A DNA stretch of 64,000 nucleotides, taken from positions 29,792,133 to 29,856,132 of the forward strand of contig CM059975.1 of the NCBI GenBank assembly GCA_030490835.1, given 5' to 3'. Below the pieces are notes generated by a model. The model worked only from the letters and a program-made list of their open reading frames with translations, made no database searches and was not told the DNA's origin. This document shows, piece by piece, positions 36,533 through 47,758 of the stretch; position 1 is the stretch's first letter, and each line of letters opens with the position of its first letter. The position numbers and the translations under genes were made by a program. The stretch comes from Annona cherimola (taxonomy: Eukaryota; Streptophyta; Magnoliopsida; Magnoliales; Annonaceae).

Positions 36533-36864
36533 TAGACCGGCGACTGTCAACAGGTACTCAATGGCGGATTTGGACTACTTCGAACCTGGAGGCATTTACA
36601 CGACCAAGCAGATTAACAATGCTAGGATTGATTTTCAGCCTGTTGATATGCTTTCTTTTCTGCAAAAAGTAGCATCAAATCCAAGGGGGAGTGATACAAG
36701 CAATTATGATTGGATTAAGAGGTCAGCTGCAATTATTGCTTACAGGAGGGCAGTGTTTGAGGAGTTTAATGTGACTTATGCTCAGGCATTTGAAGTGGAA
36801 CCAATACTCCTAACTCGTAATGCAATGGGAGTGTTGGAACTCCCTAATAGGGCGCTGCCACGAG
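36533..36864 (+). pseudogene. Captured host-gene exon, unknown product
   Basis: An open block begins after a pyrimidine-rich TTTTAATTTTAG and, from the ATG at 36561, reads MADLDYFEPGGIYTTKQINN through YDWIKRSAAIIAYRRAVFEEF to LELPNRALPRG. It stops matching coding style at GAG followed by GTATAC, a plausible donor at 36865. It has more even base composition than its neighbours. I do not recognise the protein. The splice-like flanks suggest a genomic fragment rather than a cDNA copy, carried inside the retroelement. Confidence 0.45.
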
Positions 36865-37376
36865 GTATACACAACTATCTGTTTCATTCGCAAACTGTAT
36901 TATCTAGTTGTTTTGTTTCTGGATGGATACTATCTCCATGCTTATTCTTTACTATATTTTGCGCAAGTAAAAAAAAAAAATTTAAGCAAGCATATCAAAC
37001 CTAAAAAATCCTAGCTATTACCTTCCATTGTCCAAACCTGTATACCAGCAAAATTACCAAAACGAAAAGCCTTTTCCTGCATAATTGTTAAACCCATGAG
37101 AGGATACAACATATAAGTTCAAGATCAACAAATATATAGTCAAACTAAAGCAAAATAGAATCATATACTCAAAAAATGCATTTATTATTATAGAAGTGTT
37201 GACATAACACGCTTCCAAGTTTACATGTATAAAAAGAAAAAAAATCATAACATGAATCTTGCACTCTAAAAGCTTCCCTAAAGAAATAAAAAAAATACAA
37301 ATTCAATACAAGAAGTCTTAAGAGTTCAATATTCATGTCATACACTTTTTCCAAAAAACAACAACAAAAAAAAGGA
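36865..37376. other. Element spacer, nothing recognised
   Basis: AT-rich sequence with A-runs. A 64-codon frame here has no motif. Confidence 0.4.
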
Positions 37377-39876
37377 TCAACTTGTTGGTGGAACTTGCAT
37401 GGCGGTTGAGGCGACTGGTTCCAAAAAAATCTCGTACCGAGACAACACCTCACGAATAGAAGAGAGAGCACTTGATAGTTGTCCAATGAATGAGGCAAAT
37501 GAAGTAATTTGCACCCTTAAGTCTTGAATCTGTGATTCTAAGTGAGGAGGAACCATCATAGGCACACAAATCTCTATGGCTCTATTTTCAACATCCTGTG
37601 GAACCTCATGAACTTTGGGAACTATGTGACCCATTTCTACAGCTAGCCAGTTCCTATAATTTAAGGAAGATTCAGGCAGTCTAGTAAAGGTTAGTCCAAA
37701 TTCTGTAGCAGACATACTAAAATGTCAACCATTGAGTATCCCATCTGTTATAGCAGCCCCACTATACTCAGTAAACCTAGTATAGACCCCACTCATAATT
37801 GGAACTCATTGAAAAATACCAAATTGACTAAATTTTTTTGAGGATTATAAGAACAGTAACCTGAAACTCCTAATAAAGTAAGACACTTATAATCCCTACA
37901 ACATACAAGTGGGTCAATAAATAACCAGGATGCTCTCTAACAAACTCTTTCTTCAGACAAGTTAGATAAATGAGAAAGCAAATCTAAAGGTAAAAGAGAT
38001 CACTCAAGGCTTAATAAGATACTGGAAAGATAAGGGAGATGGACCATATGTTCGAGGATAGATGGAATACATCCCAAATGTTCCATTAACCAAACCTGCA
38101 ATGGAAAATAGAATTTCAGCAATATGCTCATGAGGAAAATAAAATATAATGAGTGGTTTAGTATTTAAGTTCATCTTATTAATGGAAAGTAAGGCATTTC
38201 AATATCCCTCAACCCATAAAAATATTCATAACAAGGGTATAGCCTGAAGGAAATCAGCAAAACAAATCAAAAGATCCTCTTGTTAGATTTAACAACCTTC
38301 AAAGTGACATGCAAAATCTCATATTTCATAATCCAAGAAGCATTAAGAATTTCAGATTTAACAACTGCACATTGGCATGATTTCAGATCTGATAATCTCA
38401 AAAATGATATTTTAGATTCAAAGTTTCAGGTTTAGCAATTGCATGTTGGCATGATTTCAGATCTGATAATCTCAAAAATGACATTTCAGATTCAAAGTTT
38501 CAGGTTTAGCAACTGCATGTTGGTATGATTTCAGAACTGATAATCTCAAAAATGACATACAAAATTTCAGATTTCATAATTCCAAGAAAGCATGCAAAGT
38601 TTCAGGCATGATTTCAGATTTGACAATCTAACGTGCAAAATTTCACATTTCAGAACCTCAAAGTAACAGGCAAAGTTTCAGATTCAATAACTTCACGTTA
38701 GCATGCAGAATTTCAGATTTGACAACTTCAATGTAACATACAAAGTTCAAGATCTGATAACTTCAAACCAGTGTACACTTTCAAAGAAATGATAGCAAAT
38801 AGGAGGAGCTTAGCAATTTATGATGAAAAGAATCAGTAAACCAATCAAAGGTCCCCATTTTTTCAAGAATCAACAGCCTCAAAACAACATTCAAATTTTC
38901 AAGTATAGCAACTTCAAAGCAGCAAACAAGATTCCATGTGTGATATATCTACCTCCAGCACTTATAGTTTAGACCAAACTTTAAAAAAATCAGATTAAAG
39001 GCAGTACATATTATTACACTATAAAAAAATCTCTGCCACCAGAACCCAGAAAAAGACTCATGCCTCAAAAGGAACAAGTCAAAAGGCATAAAAAACAACA
39101 TGATTATAGGTAATACGTGCTACATATAAGAAAAGTCATGCTTCATCAACAAAAAAAAACAACAAACATATTAATACTTACTTGTAAAACAGAAAGACAT
39201 CCTTGTAAAGGGCCAGATCCTTCATGAAATTGGGTCAATCCTTCGTGAATTCTAGCCAAAACACTAGGGACAAGAGGTTTTTTCAATATGGCCAAATGCA
39301 CAAAAGAAAGAAGCTGCAATTTCAGGAAAATATCTGAAGGAAGAAGAATTTCAGCAAGTATTCCTAAAATCAAAGTGTTTCTGCATGCAACACCTCTAGG
39401 AGTACCAGGATGCTCTCTACGAATAAAGAAATCCTCATAAAACAGGTCCAAAGAAATAGCAGCAGACTCACTAGGGGCAGCCAAATCATATCTTCTAGGA
39501 TTTGCATTAAACAAATAAGTAAACAAATCCTCACCCACAGGCCCAGGGGGTTAAACTGAAACATCTCTAAAGAGTGGAACCCTATAAGCTTAGAAACCTC
39601 CTCTAAGGAAGGGGATAACTCTACATTTTCAAATCTAAATACCCCTAAGGAAGGAATCCAAAATCTAGTTGCAGTTTCTAAGAAAGAATAATTCAACACA
39701 ACCCTAGTCAGTTCCAAACATTCTCCTAAATGAAAAGAAGCCAATTTAGCCCTTTTAATGATTGACAGAGTAGCCACCCACCTAGACAACCTTTGACCAG
39801 TAAAAGGAATACCTGAATTAGGATTATTCCCACTAGATGAGAAAGAACCAGATAAAATAGGATGAATACCATTCAT
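37377..39876 (-). pseudogene. Antisense spliced gene, DUF7745/plant-mobile-domain-like
   Basis: Encoded opposite to gag-pol. Exon 1 runs 39876 to 39182: MNGIHPILSG, FRFENVELSPSLEEVSKLIG, then, after a frame change near 39545, GEDLFTYLFNANPRRYDL, GILAEILLP and GPLQGCLSVLQ. It ends at a perfect donor (CAA, then GTAAGT at 39181-39176). A matching acceptor (TTCCATTGCAG) ends the intron at 38096, and exon 2 continues in frame with VWLMEHLGCIPSI, the usual LQ-W-EHL join of this family, later GVSGYCSYNPQ and a coiled-coil-like C-terminus (RNWLAVEMGHIV to 37377). Exon 2 holds stops near 38010 and 37720. The domain name is from memory; its function is unknown. Extra antisense ORFs between pol and the 3' LTR are known in Tat elements. 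Confidence 0.7.
38376..38790. repeat. 74-bp minisatellite
   Basis: Units start at 38376, 38450 and 38524, each with CATGATTTCAGATCTGATAA, CTCAAAAATGA, AAGTTTCAGGTTTAGCAA and GCATGTTGG. Shorter, diverged pieces (TTTCAGATTTGACAA types) continue to about 38790. The array lies inside the intron of the antisense gene. Confidence 0.8.
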
Positions 39877-40338
39877 TTTCTCAAAAAAAAGGGGGGCTCA
39901 AAAACAGAAAAGAAAGCAGGCAAAAGAAAGTCAAAAGGAGCAACGGAGGAAGAGCAGAACATGCGTGGATAAATGACAGTAAAGACTAAGCAATTGAGCA
40001 TAAATAGAAGGAAAGGTTGTCAAAGTAATCATAAGTAAACAACGTGACCCAAAGTCAAACAAAATTCAATCATGCCAAAAGTCAGCTCATCACAAGTCAA
40101 TGGATGCATATAAGCTACTACAGCACAGATTAAAATAGTACTAATCATAATAAATAACTTTCATGATTATAAAAAAATCATTATGGAAGTACAAGAATCA
40201 ATGGTCATCAGTACTTTATTAGTATTTTCCTTTTAGGACATGCTTATACAAAAGAGAGCGACCTGTGCTTAGTCCAGTCAATGCATCATAGCGGTACTTG
40301 CTCCCATTCATTATAACTGACAATACATCATACCTAAA
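39877..40338. other. Element spacer upstream of the antisense gene
   Basis: This is the 5' flank of the antisense gene on the minus strand. No promoter motif stands out. The last 5 bp, CTAAA, are the left target duplication of the nested LTR. Confidence 0.4.
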
Positions 40339-42860
40339 TGTGGCGCCCCGAACCGAGGTGCCTAGAAGCCTTACTCCGGGATCGTTTTGATTGGTAAACG
40401 TGACTCAGGATTGTTGCTCTGATCACACGGCAGGATTTTTTTTTTTTTTTTTTCTTGTTCCACGTTCCCTCCGTCACTTCCAGTACTGTTCACGTTAATA
40501 GATTACTCCCCAAAAGCAAATGCACCCCAATTAAGGAAACGAAATCATTTGCTAAGGGCACAAAACAAAGCCAAAAGATTCGAAAGATAAGACTACCTTC
40601 CGCGACTGTATTTTGAGCTTGGCAAACGAAAGAGGGGCGAAATCTCTTGGTGAGACGCGGGGGAAGGAGGGAGAGAGTAGGCATCTTGAAGGCCGTGTTG
40701 CATGTCGGCAGATTGAGATTTTGCCTTTCCTTGATGAAACTAGCATGCGGTGGTGATGTGATGCACGAAGCTCTGGTGCCAGCTGCTCCCACGCTGCTCA
40801 CCTGCACACTAGTACTGGCACCATACATGCTCCCATTTCAGGGAGGTCGCCGCCGGCCTGGGCCTATTAAGCGACTTGGCAATAGCGAGGGGGACATCCG
40901 GTCCGCTTACTACCTCGACTAAGGCCTATTCCTCGTGCACATGCTCATTCTCATACACATGCCGGCATGATATTTGCAAATCATAAATAATTTCATAAAA
41001 AGCATTTAATAAATAATTTCACAAAACGAACTTCAGTTCATGTAAAGCAGTTATAGGTATGGCCAACCTTAAATAAATTTCATAAAGCAACTTGCAAACA
41101 ATTTCAAGCATTTTGGAAATAATTTGCAAAACATATAACTTGCTTACCTTTTTAGGAGGTGTCTTCGACCTTCTCTTTTCCTTTTCCTATTCAAGGACAA
41201 AGGATATTTCATTTCCTCTATTTAAGCTGCTTCCCATGTATGCTTTATAATATTTGGGCATTATTTCTTTACATAGATATTTTTGTCCATAAATTCTTCA
41301 AAAATTCCATACTTATATTCAAATATTAATTTCCAAATTTTCTCCAAAATCACGCTGTGCACTGTAGCAGATCACTGTAGCAAAATCACTGTTCATCCGT
41401 GGTTACTGTTCATTGGTTTTATAAATTGATATTTTTTTCAAAAATAAAAAATACCATGACATACCTTATGCCTAGTATATCATTGGAAATTTCTTATATT
41501 TTGAATTTATCATCATTTACTTGGCCAAAAAAATCATTTTCTCTATATACTAAAAATCATCATAAATTCACTTAAGCATAATCCTTAATTCCAAAAATCA
41601 TGAAATTAATATATCATTATTCCAACATCATATTCATCATAATCATACATCCTAAATCATCATTTATCATTTTTGGAGCATTATTTCCACATATCAAATG
41701 CTACTTTCCCGATTGCTCTATTTTCGCTCCAAATTTTTGATGTTTTGGCATAATTCCAATCAAACATTATAACTTTACTTATTTTATCATGCTTGGGCAT
41801 TATATAAGCATGATTTTACCCTATTTAACTTCCAAAAGAAATTTGGGTAGAAATCACTTACCCGAAGCGGAGATACGCCTCTTTTTCCCACGCTTTCTCT
41901 CTCTAACTTTCTCCTTCTTTCTCTAAAGGGAAGAAACGTGTTTGGGGGTGGAAAATGAGATCTTGCTCAAGCTTGGGACTGCCTTGGTCGTTCACCCCTT
42001 GATCCCTATTTATAGTGCTTGATTTTTCATGAATTTGGAATTTACCCCCTTGCTTTTGAGGTATTTAATTATAAATTGGTACTTCTTTTTAATTTTAGAA
42101 ATTGCATTGAGCCAAGAGCTGCCCACCCTATGCCTGCTCCAGCAGCCCTATGCAGCCCTATTTTTTCCTATTTTTATTATTTTTTATTTAATTAATTTTA
42201 AGCTAATTAAATCTAAGCCCTTGATTTGGGATTTGGATGAATTTAATCCATTGATTAAAGTCAAGTGGCCATTTAATGCCCCTGCTCACGCCCCTGCCCT
42301 TGCTGCATTGCATTTAATTTTTTAATTTTTAATTTTTTTACTTTTTGTAAAAAGTCAAAAGTAGTATTTAATTAAAGTAATGCTACTTTTTGATTTTTCA
42401 TTTGACGTTTCATCTTGACCTTTGATTTGTGATTTTCATCACATCTTGATCCATTCATCATGTCCATCATGAATTTTTAACCATCCATAAAAAATTTCAT
42501 CGAATTCCGACGCCCGGATTGCAATTTATGAATTTTTTTCTATTTTTCCACAAAAATCCAAACTTGGATTAAAATATCCAAAAGAATTGCTATTTTGTCT
42601 TGTAGTGATTAAATCTCTATTTTGTCTTTTATGATTAAGTTAATCCAAGTGATTAACTCTTAATCATACATCTTTTAACCCCTGTTTACTATTCACGTGT
42701 ACTATTCACGGGGTTAAATTCTCAACTGCATCATTACAACCTCAAATACACATGTTCATTCACAAATTTTCATTTATTTATAAAATAATCTTCAAAATTT
42801 ACAAATGTCGAAATGACGCGTATATGGTCAAAATGACGCATACACGGTCGGGGTTCCACA
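40339..42860 (-). repeat. Nested solo LTR, 2522 bp, perfect TSD
   Basis: The left end TGTGGCGCCCCGAACC and right end GGTCGGGGTTCCACA are inverted repeats starting TG and ending CA. They are flanked on both sides by CTAAA (40334-40338 and 42861-42865). No gag-pol lies inside, so this is a solo LTR left by recombination. Minus orientation is inferred from a TATAAATA on the minus strand at about 42010, followed by an AG-rich leader and GGGTAAGTGATTTC near 41860. Layout resembles plant Gypsy LTRs. ORFs at 40490-40922 fall within it and are not genes. Confidence 0.82.
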
Positions 42861-42865
42861 CTAAA

Positions 42866-43275
42866 GCCATAAGACATGTCCCATCAGCAGCATGGAAAAA
42901 CCATCCTCTACAATCGTTACTTATCCAGAAAAAGTGGAATTCTAAATTATCAGACATAAGTTTCAGAATTGAAAGCCAAAAGACATGTTCCATCAGCAAT
43001 ATTGAAAAACAACTCTTTACAATCATCGTTTATCCAGGAAAAGCATAAATTTGGACATAAGTTTCAGAATTGAAAGCTAAAGGACATGTTCCATCAGCAA
43101 TACTGAAAAGACAACTCTTTATAATCATTACGTATCCAGAAAAAGTGGAATTCTAAATCATTAGACATAAGTTTCAGAATTGAAAGTCAAAGGACATGTT
43201 CCATTAGCAATACAGAAACATTCTCTACAATCAATTATTTAAGGAAAAGCAGAATTCTGGATTAATGAACAAAGT
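42866..43275. repeat. Four-unit minisatellite, about 101-110 bp
   Basis: Units begin near 42871, 42980, 43081 and 43191 with GACATGTTCCATCAGCAAT. They continue through CAATCATT..TATCCAGAAAA, GTGGAATTCTAAAT and GACATAAGTTTCAGAATTG. It starts directly at the solo LTR border. Confidence 0.82.
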
Positions 43276-43868
43276 TTTAAAACTAAAAGCTTAAATAGAA
43301 ACAGAATGTTTAATTGCAATGAGCTACATTGCAGAAAGAAGAGAAAATTTGAAAAAAACACTAGTAAATTCATCAAGATAGATGATCATAATATAAAAAT
43401 TTTAACAAACCCCCAATTACATATATTTAAGAGATCCAAAGAAGATGGGAAAGACTAATCATACTTAGAACATCCTAGACACCCATAATTCTTTAAAAAA
43501 AAAAAGCAAAGACTGACATCACTACAAATTGAAAGTATCAAAGGATAAATAGAAAATCTGAGCATTAGTTAGGCAATAGCTAATGAAATTCTAGATGATT
43601 TCTACAAGGTATAAATAGTTACATAAGAAAATACACATGAAAGCAAATAGAAAACTAATTAAAAGAAATATATTCAAGATAGTCACTATAGTAAAAGGAA
43701 TCATGCGAAGAAGTATTAACTTAATACTAGGTAAAGAAGAAAGGTGAAGAAAAAGAAAGAGAAGAAAGTGAAGTATTAGGGATTAAGTTGCCTAAACACA
43801 GGTAAGAATTGATTATTATTAGAGTCATAGTTCTTTAATTTTTAAAAATAAAAAAACACTAAACTTAC
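43276..43868. other. Element spacer, AT-rich
   Basis: Purine-rich sequence, with AAGAAAGAGAAGAAAGTG-type blocks near 43750. Possibly intron of the captured fragment to its right. Nothing else is recognised. Confidence 0.35.
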
Positions 43869-43991
43869 CATTATTGATTGGTCTATCAAGATCAAATCGA
43901 GACTATACCATGAGTTATCAAGCAACAAATCTGCCAAAAATACATCATAAGACAAGCCATTTAAATCCGAAACATACTGTTCCATCAAGTT
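43869..43991 (-). pseudogene. Captured 41-codon exon, unknown gene
   Basis: On the minus strand an acceptor TTTTTAG precedes 123 bases open in phase 0 (NLMEQYVSDLNGLSYDVF through NSWYSLDLILIDQSIM). They are followed at once by GTAAGTTT, a strong donor. Clean splice borders and an uninterrupted frame argue for a real exon of a captured gene. I do not recognise the product. Confidence 0.5.
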
Positions 43992-44940
43992 CTAAAAATT
44001 ATTTCGAGTTAAATTAATATGAAGTAAAATAATATGAAAGATAGATCTGTCTCATGACAAGACCCTTGGCAAATTTACATGCTTTAACACAACCACACAC
44101 AAGTCAACTTTTATATCATCAACAAAAAATACATAGCATGAATCTAGCTTTAAACTGTCTAGGATAATTAGCACACGAAAAAAAATTACACATTCTTGAT
44201 TAGTTTAGAACTACACAAAATTGTTAAGTGTATATGCATTGTTAACTGCATTCACCATCAAATCAAATTAAATATCTAGCATTTGCCCACAAGTCATATT
44301 TTATCTAGAAACCGATGTCTTTACAAATTAATAAATCAACCCAATAAGTTATATTTAGTAGGGATTTGAGAATGACAATCACGTTAAGCAAAAATGGAAA
44401 GTAAATTGATATATATCGAGAGGCAAAAATGAGATAGATATGTCTGGTGGCGACGGATTTGCCAACATATAAACTATGTGTGCACAAACAGATAGACTTA
44501 CACAAAAGCACCTAACGACAAATTATGGGGTGCGTTGGTTGCTAATTACACATAGGACAAAATTAATGATAAAAGGAAATAGTATTATGCATGCCCTTAT
44601 GGTAAGATGTCACTTAATTTTAGTAAGTCTATATAGTCATTTTTACCATAACATGCCTTTAAAGAAAAGGGATTCCAGGAAAATTATGAGTGGGGGCATC
44701 ATGATACCCTGTACACAGTAGCATGCAAAATTGAAATAACATACACAATGGTTGTCTTTTTTTTTCTTTTTTTTGAGAAATACACAATGGTTGTCTTGAG
44801 TTGACATTAAAAATCGACAATAACAAATGGCCAAGGACAGATAAAATAAAAGTATATAGAAGAATCATCTCTTCAGATTACTACTGGCAAGGAAGTTAAT
44901 GGGTTCATACATGGTTACTTGTCAAAAGTACACGACGGAC
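43992..44940. other. Putative intron-like spacer
   Basis: AT-rich. A 19-bp direct repeat (ATACACAATGGTTGTCTT) occurs at about 44740 and 44779, flanking a T-rich tract. No gene recognised. Confidence 0.35.
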
Positions 44941-45256
44941 CTGCGAGTCTTGATTTCATTATGGGGCTGAACAAGTTGGCCTAAAATTACAGAAAAAATC
45001 AATTAATACCCATATTAGCAACGAATTCAACAATAACAAGCTTCAAATCATAAAGTGACTAAAAATAAAGGGGAGAGATTAGATATACCTTTTGTCGTCC
45101 AATGACCCTACGCCAGCAGCAGCAAAAGAGGAACCCCGGCAGTAGCAGGTCAGACACCCGAAGAAGAAGAGAAGATCCCTGAGCTGTTGTTCTTTTCGCA
45201 TTTAGATACCTGATCGACAAAGAGTAACTGCCGACGGCTACCCAGCCCCCCTCCAT
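44941..45256 (-). pseudogene. Captured first-exon-like blocks, unknown gene
   Basis: The minus-strand ATG at 45256 opens MEGGWVAVGSYSLSIRYLNA..., 56 codons of high GC ending at CGACAAAAG before GTATAT (donor at 45088). A smaller block follows after TAATTTTAG at about 44985 (ANLFSPIMKSRLA), ending before GTCCGT near 44941. Whether these join the exon at 43869-43991 is unclear, because the simplest join gives a stop. Confidence 0.35.
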
Positions 45257-45271
45257 TTTCTCCTTAACCAA

Positions 45272-45544
45272 GGGTACGTTTGGTAATGTGTAAAATGGTG
45301 GGATTGTGAGAAATGGTGGAAAATGAAAAAGAGAATATTTTGATAAATGTGTGATTGATAGGAAATGATAGATGTATAGTTGGAATAAATAGGTTTATTG
45401 TATGTAGTTGGTAGGGAAAATGATTGGAATGTTGGAGTAAAAGTGGAAAAAATAGTGTGATTGATGGAATAATGATTGATTTGGGAAAACTAAATACCAT
45501 GGAAAAACCATGGTTCCCTTATGAGTATGTTACCAAACGTCCCC
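45272..45544. mobile_element. 273-bp MITE with 11-bp terminal repeats
   Basis: The left end GGGTACGTTTGGTAATG and right end TTACCAAACGTCCCC share a perfect inverted ACGTTTGGTAA. The interior is A/G-rich on the plus strand and contains a short palindrome (CCATGGAAAAACCATGG). The ends fit the G(N)5GTT pattern of Tourist-like elements. No target duplication is visible. Confidence 0.65.
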
Positions 45545-45914
45545 CGATAGCTCAGAGACACCTCTGATAGTCCTGCTGTTAACCATGGTTGACGATCGTT
45601 CAACAAGCTCTGTCAACGATCTAACCACGGTGGAACAAAGGAATTTCAACCCAAATGGGAAAACAGCTCCAAAGCCCTAAGGTCGGCAAAGAAAAAAAAA
45701 AGAGCAAAGCAAAGGGGTTACCGGCGATTGGTGAGAGAAGCTGTAGGAATAAGGAGATCGTAGCAAGAAGAGAGGAGAAACCTCGTTTGCCTAACCTTTC
45801 AACCACTATCCTCTTCTTCCTAAACCGTTTGACTTTCCGCTGCAAATCGGGTCAAACAACGCCAGTAGCAGCGCTGTCTCCAACATCGCCCGGTTCACAG
45901 TCAGGGAGGAGCCT
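45545..45914. other. Higher-GC sequence between MITE and L12 copy
   Basis: On the minus strand the L12-derived frame runs on into unrelated codons (45806-45914). The rest, with a short inverted motif ACCATGGTTGACGATCGTT, is unidentified. It may be downstream sequence captured together with the L12 copy. Confidence 0.35.
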
Positions 45915-46265
45915 TGTATGTCCTTCTTCGAGACGATCAGCGCCTTCTCCACCAGGACCTTGGCCTCCTTCAGCCCTGGATCAATGAAGATCTTCACCCC
46001 TTTATGATCTTGATCTTCGCCGCTGCATCGAACTTCTCCAGCTTTATGTCGAACGTTGCCTTCTCTGCCTTCGACTCTGCCCCAGCAACCGCACCCGACG
46101 ATTCCGCAGTCATCAATGAGGAGGATGAGTCCAGGAACGTCAACTGCTCGTAATGAATCAGGCCCGTCTTGAGGGGAAAGAGGATGGAATAGTCATAGCG
46201 CTCCGACTTGGTAAGATCGAGCAGCTCGTTTGTGATCTGCTCAAGCTTTTAAGCCCTCCTCCCAT
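45915..46265 (-). pseudogene. Ribosomal protein L7/L12 pseudogene (organellar type)
   Basis: On the minus strand from about 46248 the translation reads KLEQITNELLDLTKSERYDYSILF, then an acidic/Ala-rich hinge (AESSGAVAGAESKAEKA), then the L7/L12 C-terminal domain FDIKLEKFDAAAKIKIIK. A frame change at about 45995-46002 is followed by VKIFIDPGLKEAKVLVEKA and KKD. Homology fades near 45915, so the last third of the domain is missing. The layout matches plant mitochondrial-type L12. An intact copy would form the ribosomal stalk that recruits translation factors. No intron interrupts the homology and a 5'UTR-like stretch lies to the right, so a processed copy is likely. Confidence 0.75.
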
Positions 46266-46540
46266 GGCGTCTTCGCTCCGGTAGGTAACAACAGCAAGGG
46301 AAGGAAGGGGACCTTCCCCGGTGGCGGCAAACAAAGGGCAGGAAGAGATTTACCCTTAGCGGCGGCGAGCAAAGAGAAGTGGGGGGTCAATCGTATGACC
46401 TAACCCTAAAATGATCTCTTGTATACGGCAATCCGCAGGATCATCTTAATCACTTCGCCACAACAACAATCGACTCATCCGAACCGTCCGATCCGGGATT
46501 GCCAAGATGAACAAGGTACGCCTATTTGCCCTTAGCCCTG
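46266..46540 (-). other. Likely 5' flank of the L12 copy
   Basis: GC-richer than its surroundings, and on the minus strand it contains TTTAGGGTTAGG-like sequence typical of plant ribosomal-gene leaders. It ends where the A-rich spacer begins. Confidence 0.4.
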
Positions 46541-47070
46541 AAGAAGGTAAATTATATATTTTAGCATGATATTATTTTCTCTTTAAAAAAAATAAAGAAA
46601 CAAAGGAGAAGAAGCATTACATAAAAAAAATAATAATATCAATTACAAATCCTTTGGTAAAAACATATACAAATAAGTAAGAAATGAAAAATAATGAATG
46701 AAAAAAAAGAAGAGGGTCATATATATATGTTTATGAACCAAAAAGTGAGAAATAATTAGTGAATTTTTTTTATGGCATATGTAAAATTCAATAGCACAAA
46801 AAAAAGAGAGAGTTAAAAAAAATTATATGAACAAGAAGTAAAAAGTAATTAGTAAAAATATTTTCAACAAAATTTAAGATCAAAAAATATATGTAAATAA
46901 AAATAATAATAATAAATAAAAAGTGATTGACCTCATAAGAAGATCAATGAAAATTGGTAGATATAAGAATACCGCAACATTTTCCCATCCAAGGAGACAA
47001 TTACTAATATCACTATAAAAAGTGGTAAATTGTAATATATCTAAGAAAAAAAGAAGAGAAAAAAAAGAAA
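46541..47070. other. A-rich element spacer
   Basis: Strongly A-rich on the plus strand, with no recognisable gene. Confidence 0.4.
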
Positions 47071-47300
47071 AATCCCTAGATACCCTGAAATATGGTGAGG
47101 GGAAGAAAAAAAATAAACAACCAAATAAAAAAAGATCTCCAGATACCCTGAAATATGGTGAGGGGAAGATTTGAAAAAATATATATCTAGAAAAAAAGAA
47201 AAAAATCCCCAGATACCTTGAAATATGGTGAAGGGAAAGAAATAATAGTAATAATAACAATAAATAAATAAATACCTTAAAATATGGTAAAGAAGGAAAA
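47071..47300. repeat. Four-unit minisatellite, 60-70 bp
   Basis: Units marked by AGATACCCTGAAATATGGTG begin at 47078, 47141, 47211 and (diverged) 47271, separated by A-rich spacers of varying length. Confidence 0.75.
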
Positions 47301-47745
47301 ATTACAATACACCACCATTTTATTTAACTTACTTGGATGGGTCGATGAAGTTTCACGCATCTAAACGTCTACCAGTTGATAGATCACATGCATATGTGCT
47401 ATGAATTTTAAACACTTCATGAAAAATTATTATCAATACAAATTAAATGAAATCTCGTCTCAAAATATAACCTTGAGAATTTTACAACTTTATTATTCAC
47501 ATGGTGAGAAGAGTTAAAAGTTATTAAGATAATAAATCTATAAAAAAAAAGAGAGAAGATTATGAAAATTCATAGGAGTGCCAGAAAATAACCTATAAAG
47601 AAATTATTAAGTGTATTCTAAATAGTATAAAATATAAGAAAGTAAAGTAAATTAACAAAGTCAAAAGATTATACAAAGTTACATAAAAGAGAGAAAATTT
47701 TAGGTGTCAACCGTACATTTTTTAATGACAATATCCATTATCATC
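47301..47745. other. Spacer before the polypurine tract
   Basis: AT-rich 3' untranslated part of the element; nothing recognised. Confidence 0.4.
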
Positions 47746-47758
47746 AAAGAAGGGCAAC
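47746..47758 (+). other. Polypurine tract region
   Basis: AAAGAAGGG followed by CAAC, directly before the 3' LTR, in the place and with the composition expected of the plus-strand primer. Confidence 0.5.

Noticed and set aside
36533..36864. Envelope-like third ORF of the retroelement
   Set aside because: No signal peptide or membrane segment within the block, and flanks look like splice sites, so a captured exon is more likely.
40490..40922. Overlapping ORFs of 64-112 codons
   Set aside because: They lie wholly inside the solo LTR and show no domain.
38376..43275. Repeat arrays considered as CRISPR
   Set aside because: Units are direct tandem copies without unique spacers, in plant nuclear DNA.
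45059..45271. Complete short gene of 70 codons
   Set aside because: It needs a TTG start and reads through a good splice donor; it is better seen as a captured first exon starting at the ATG at 45256.
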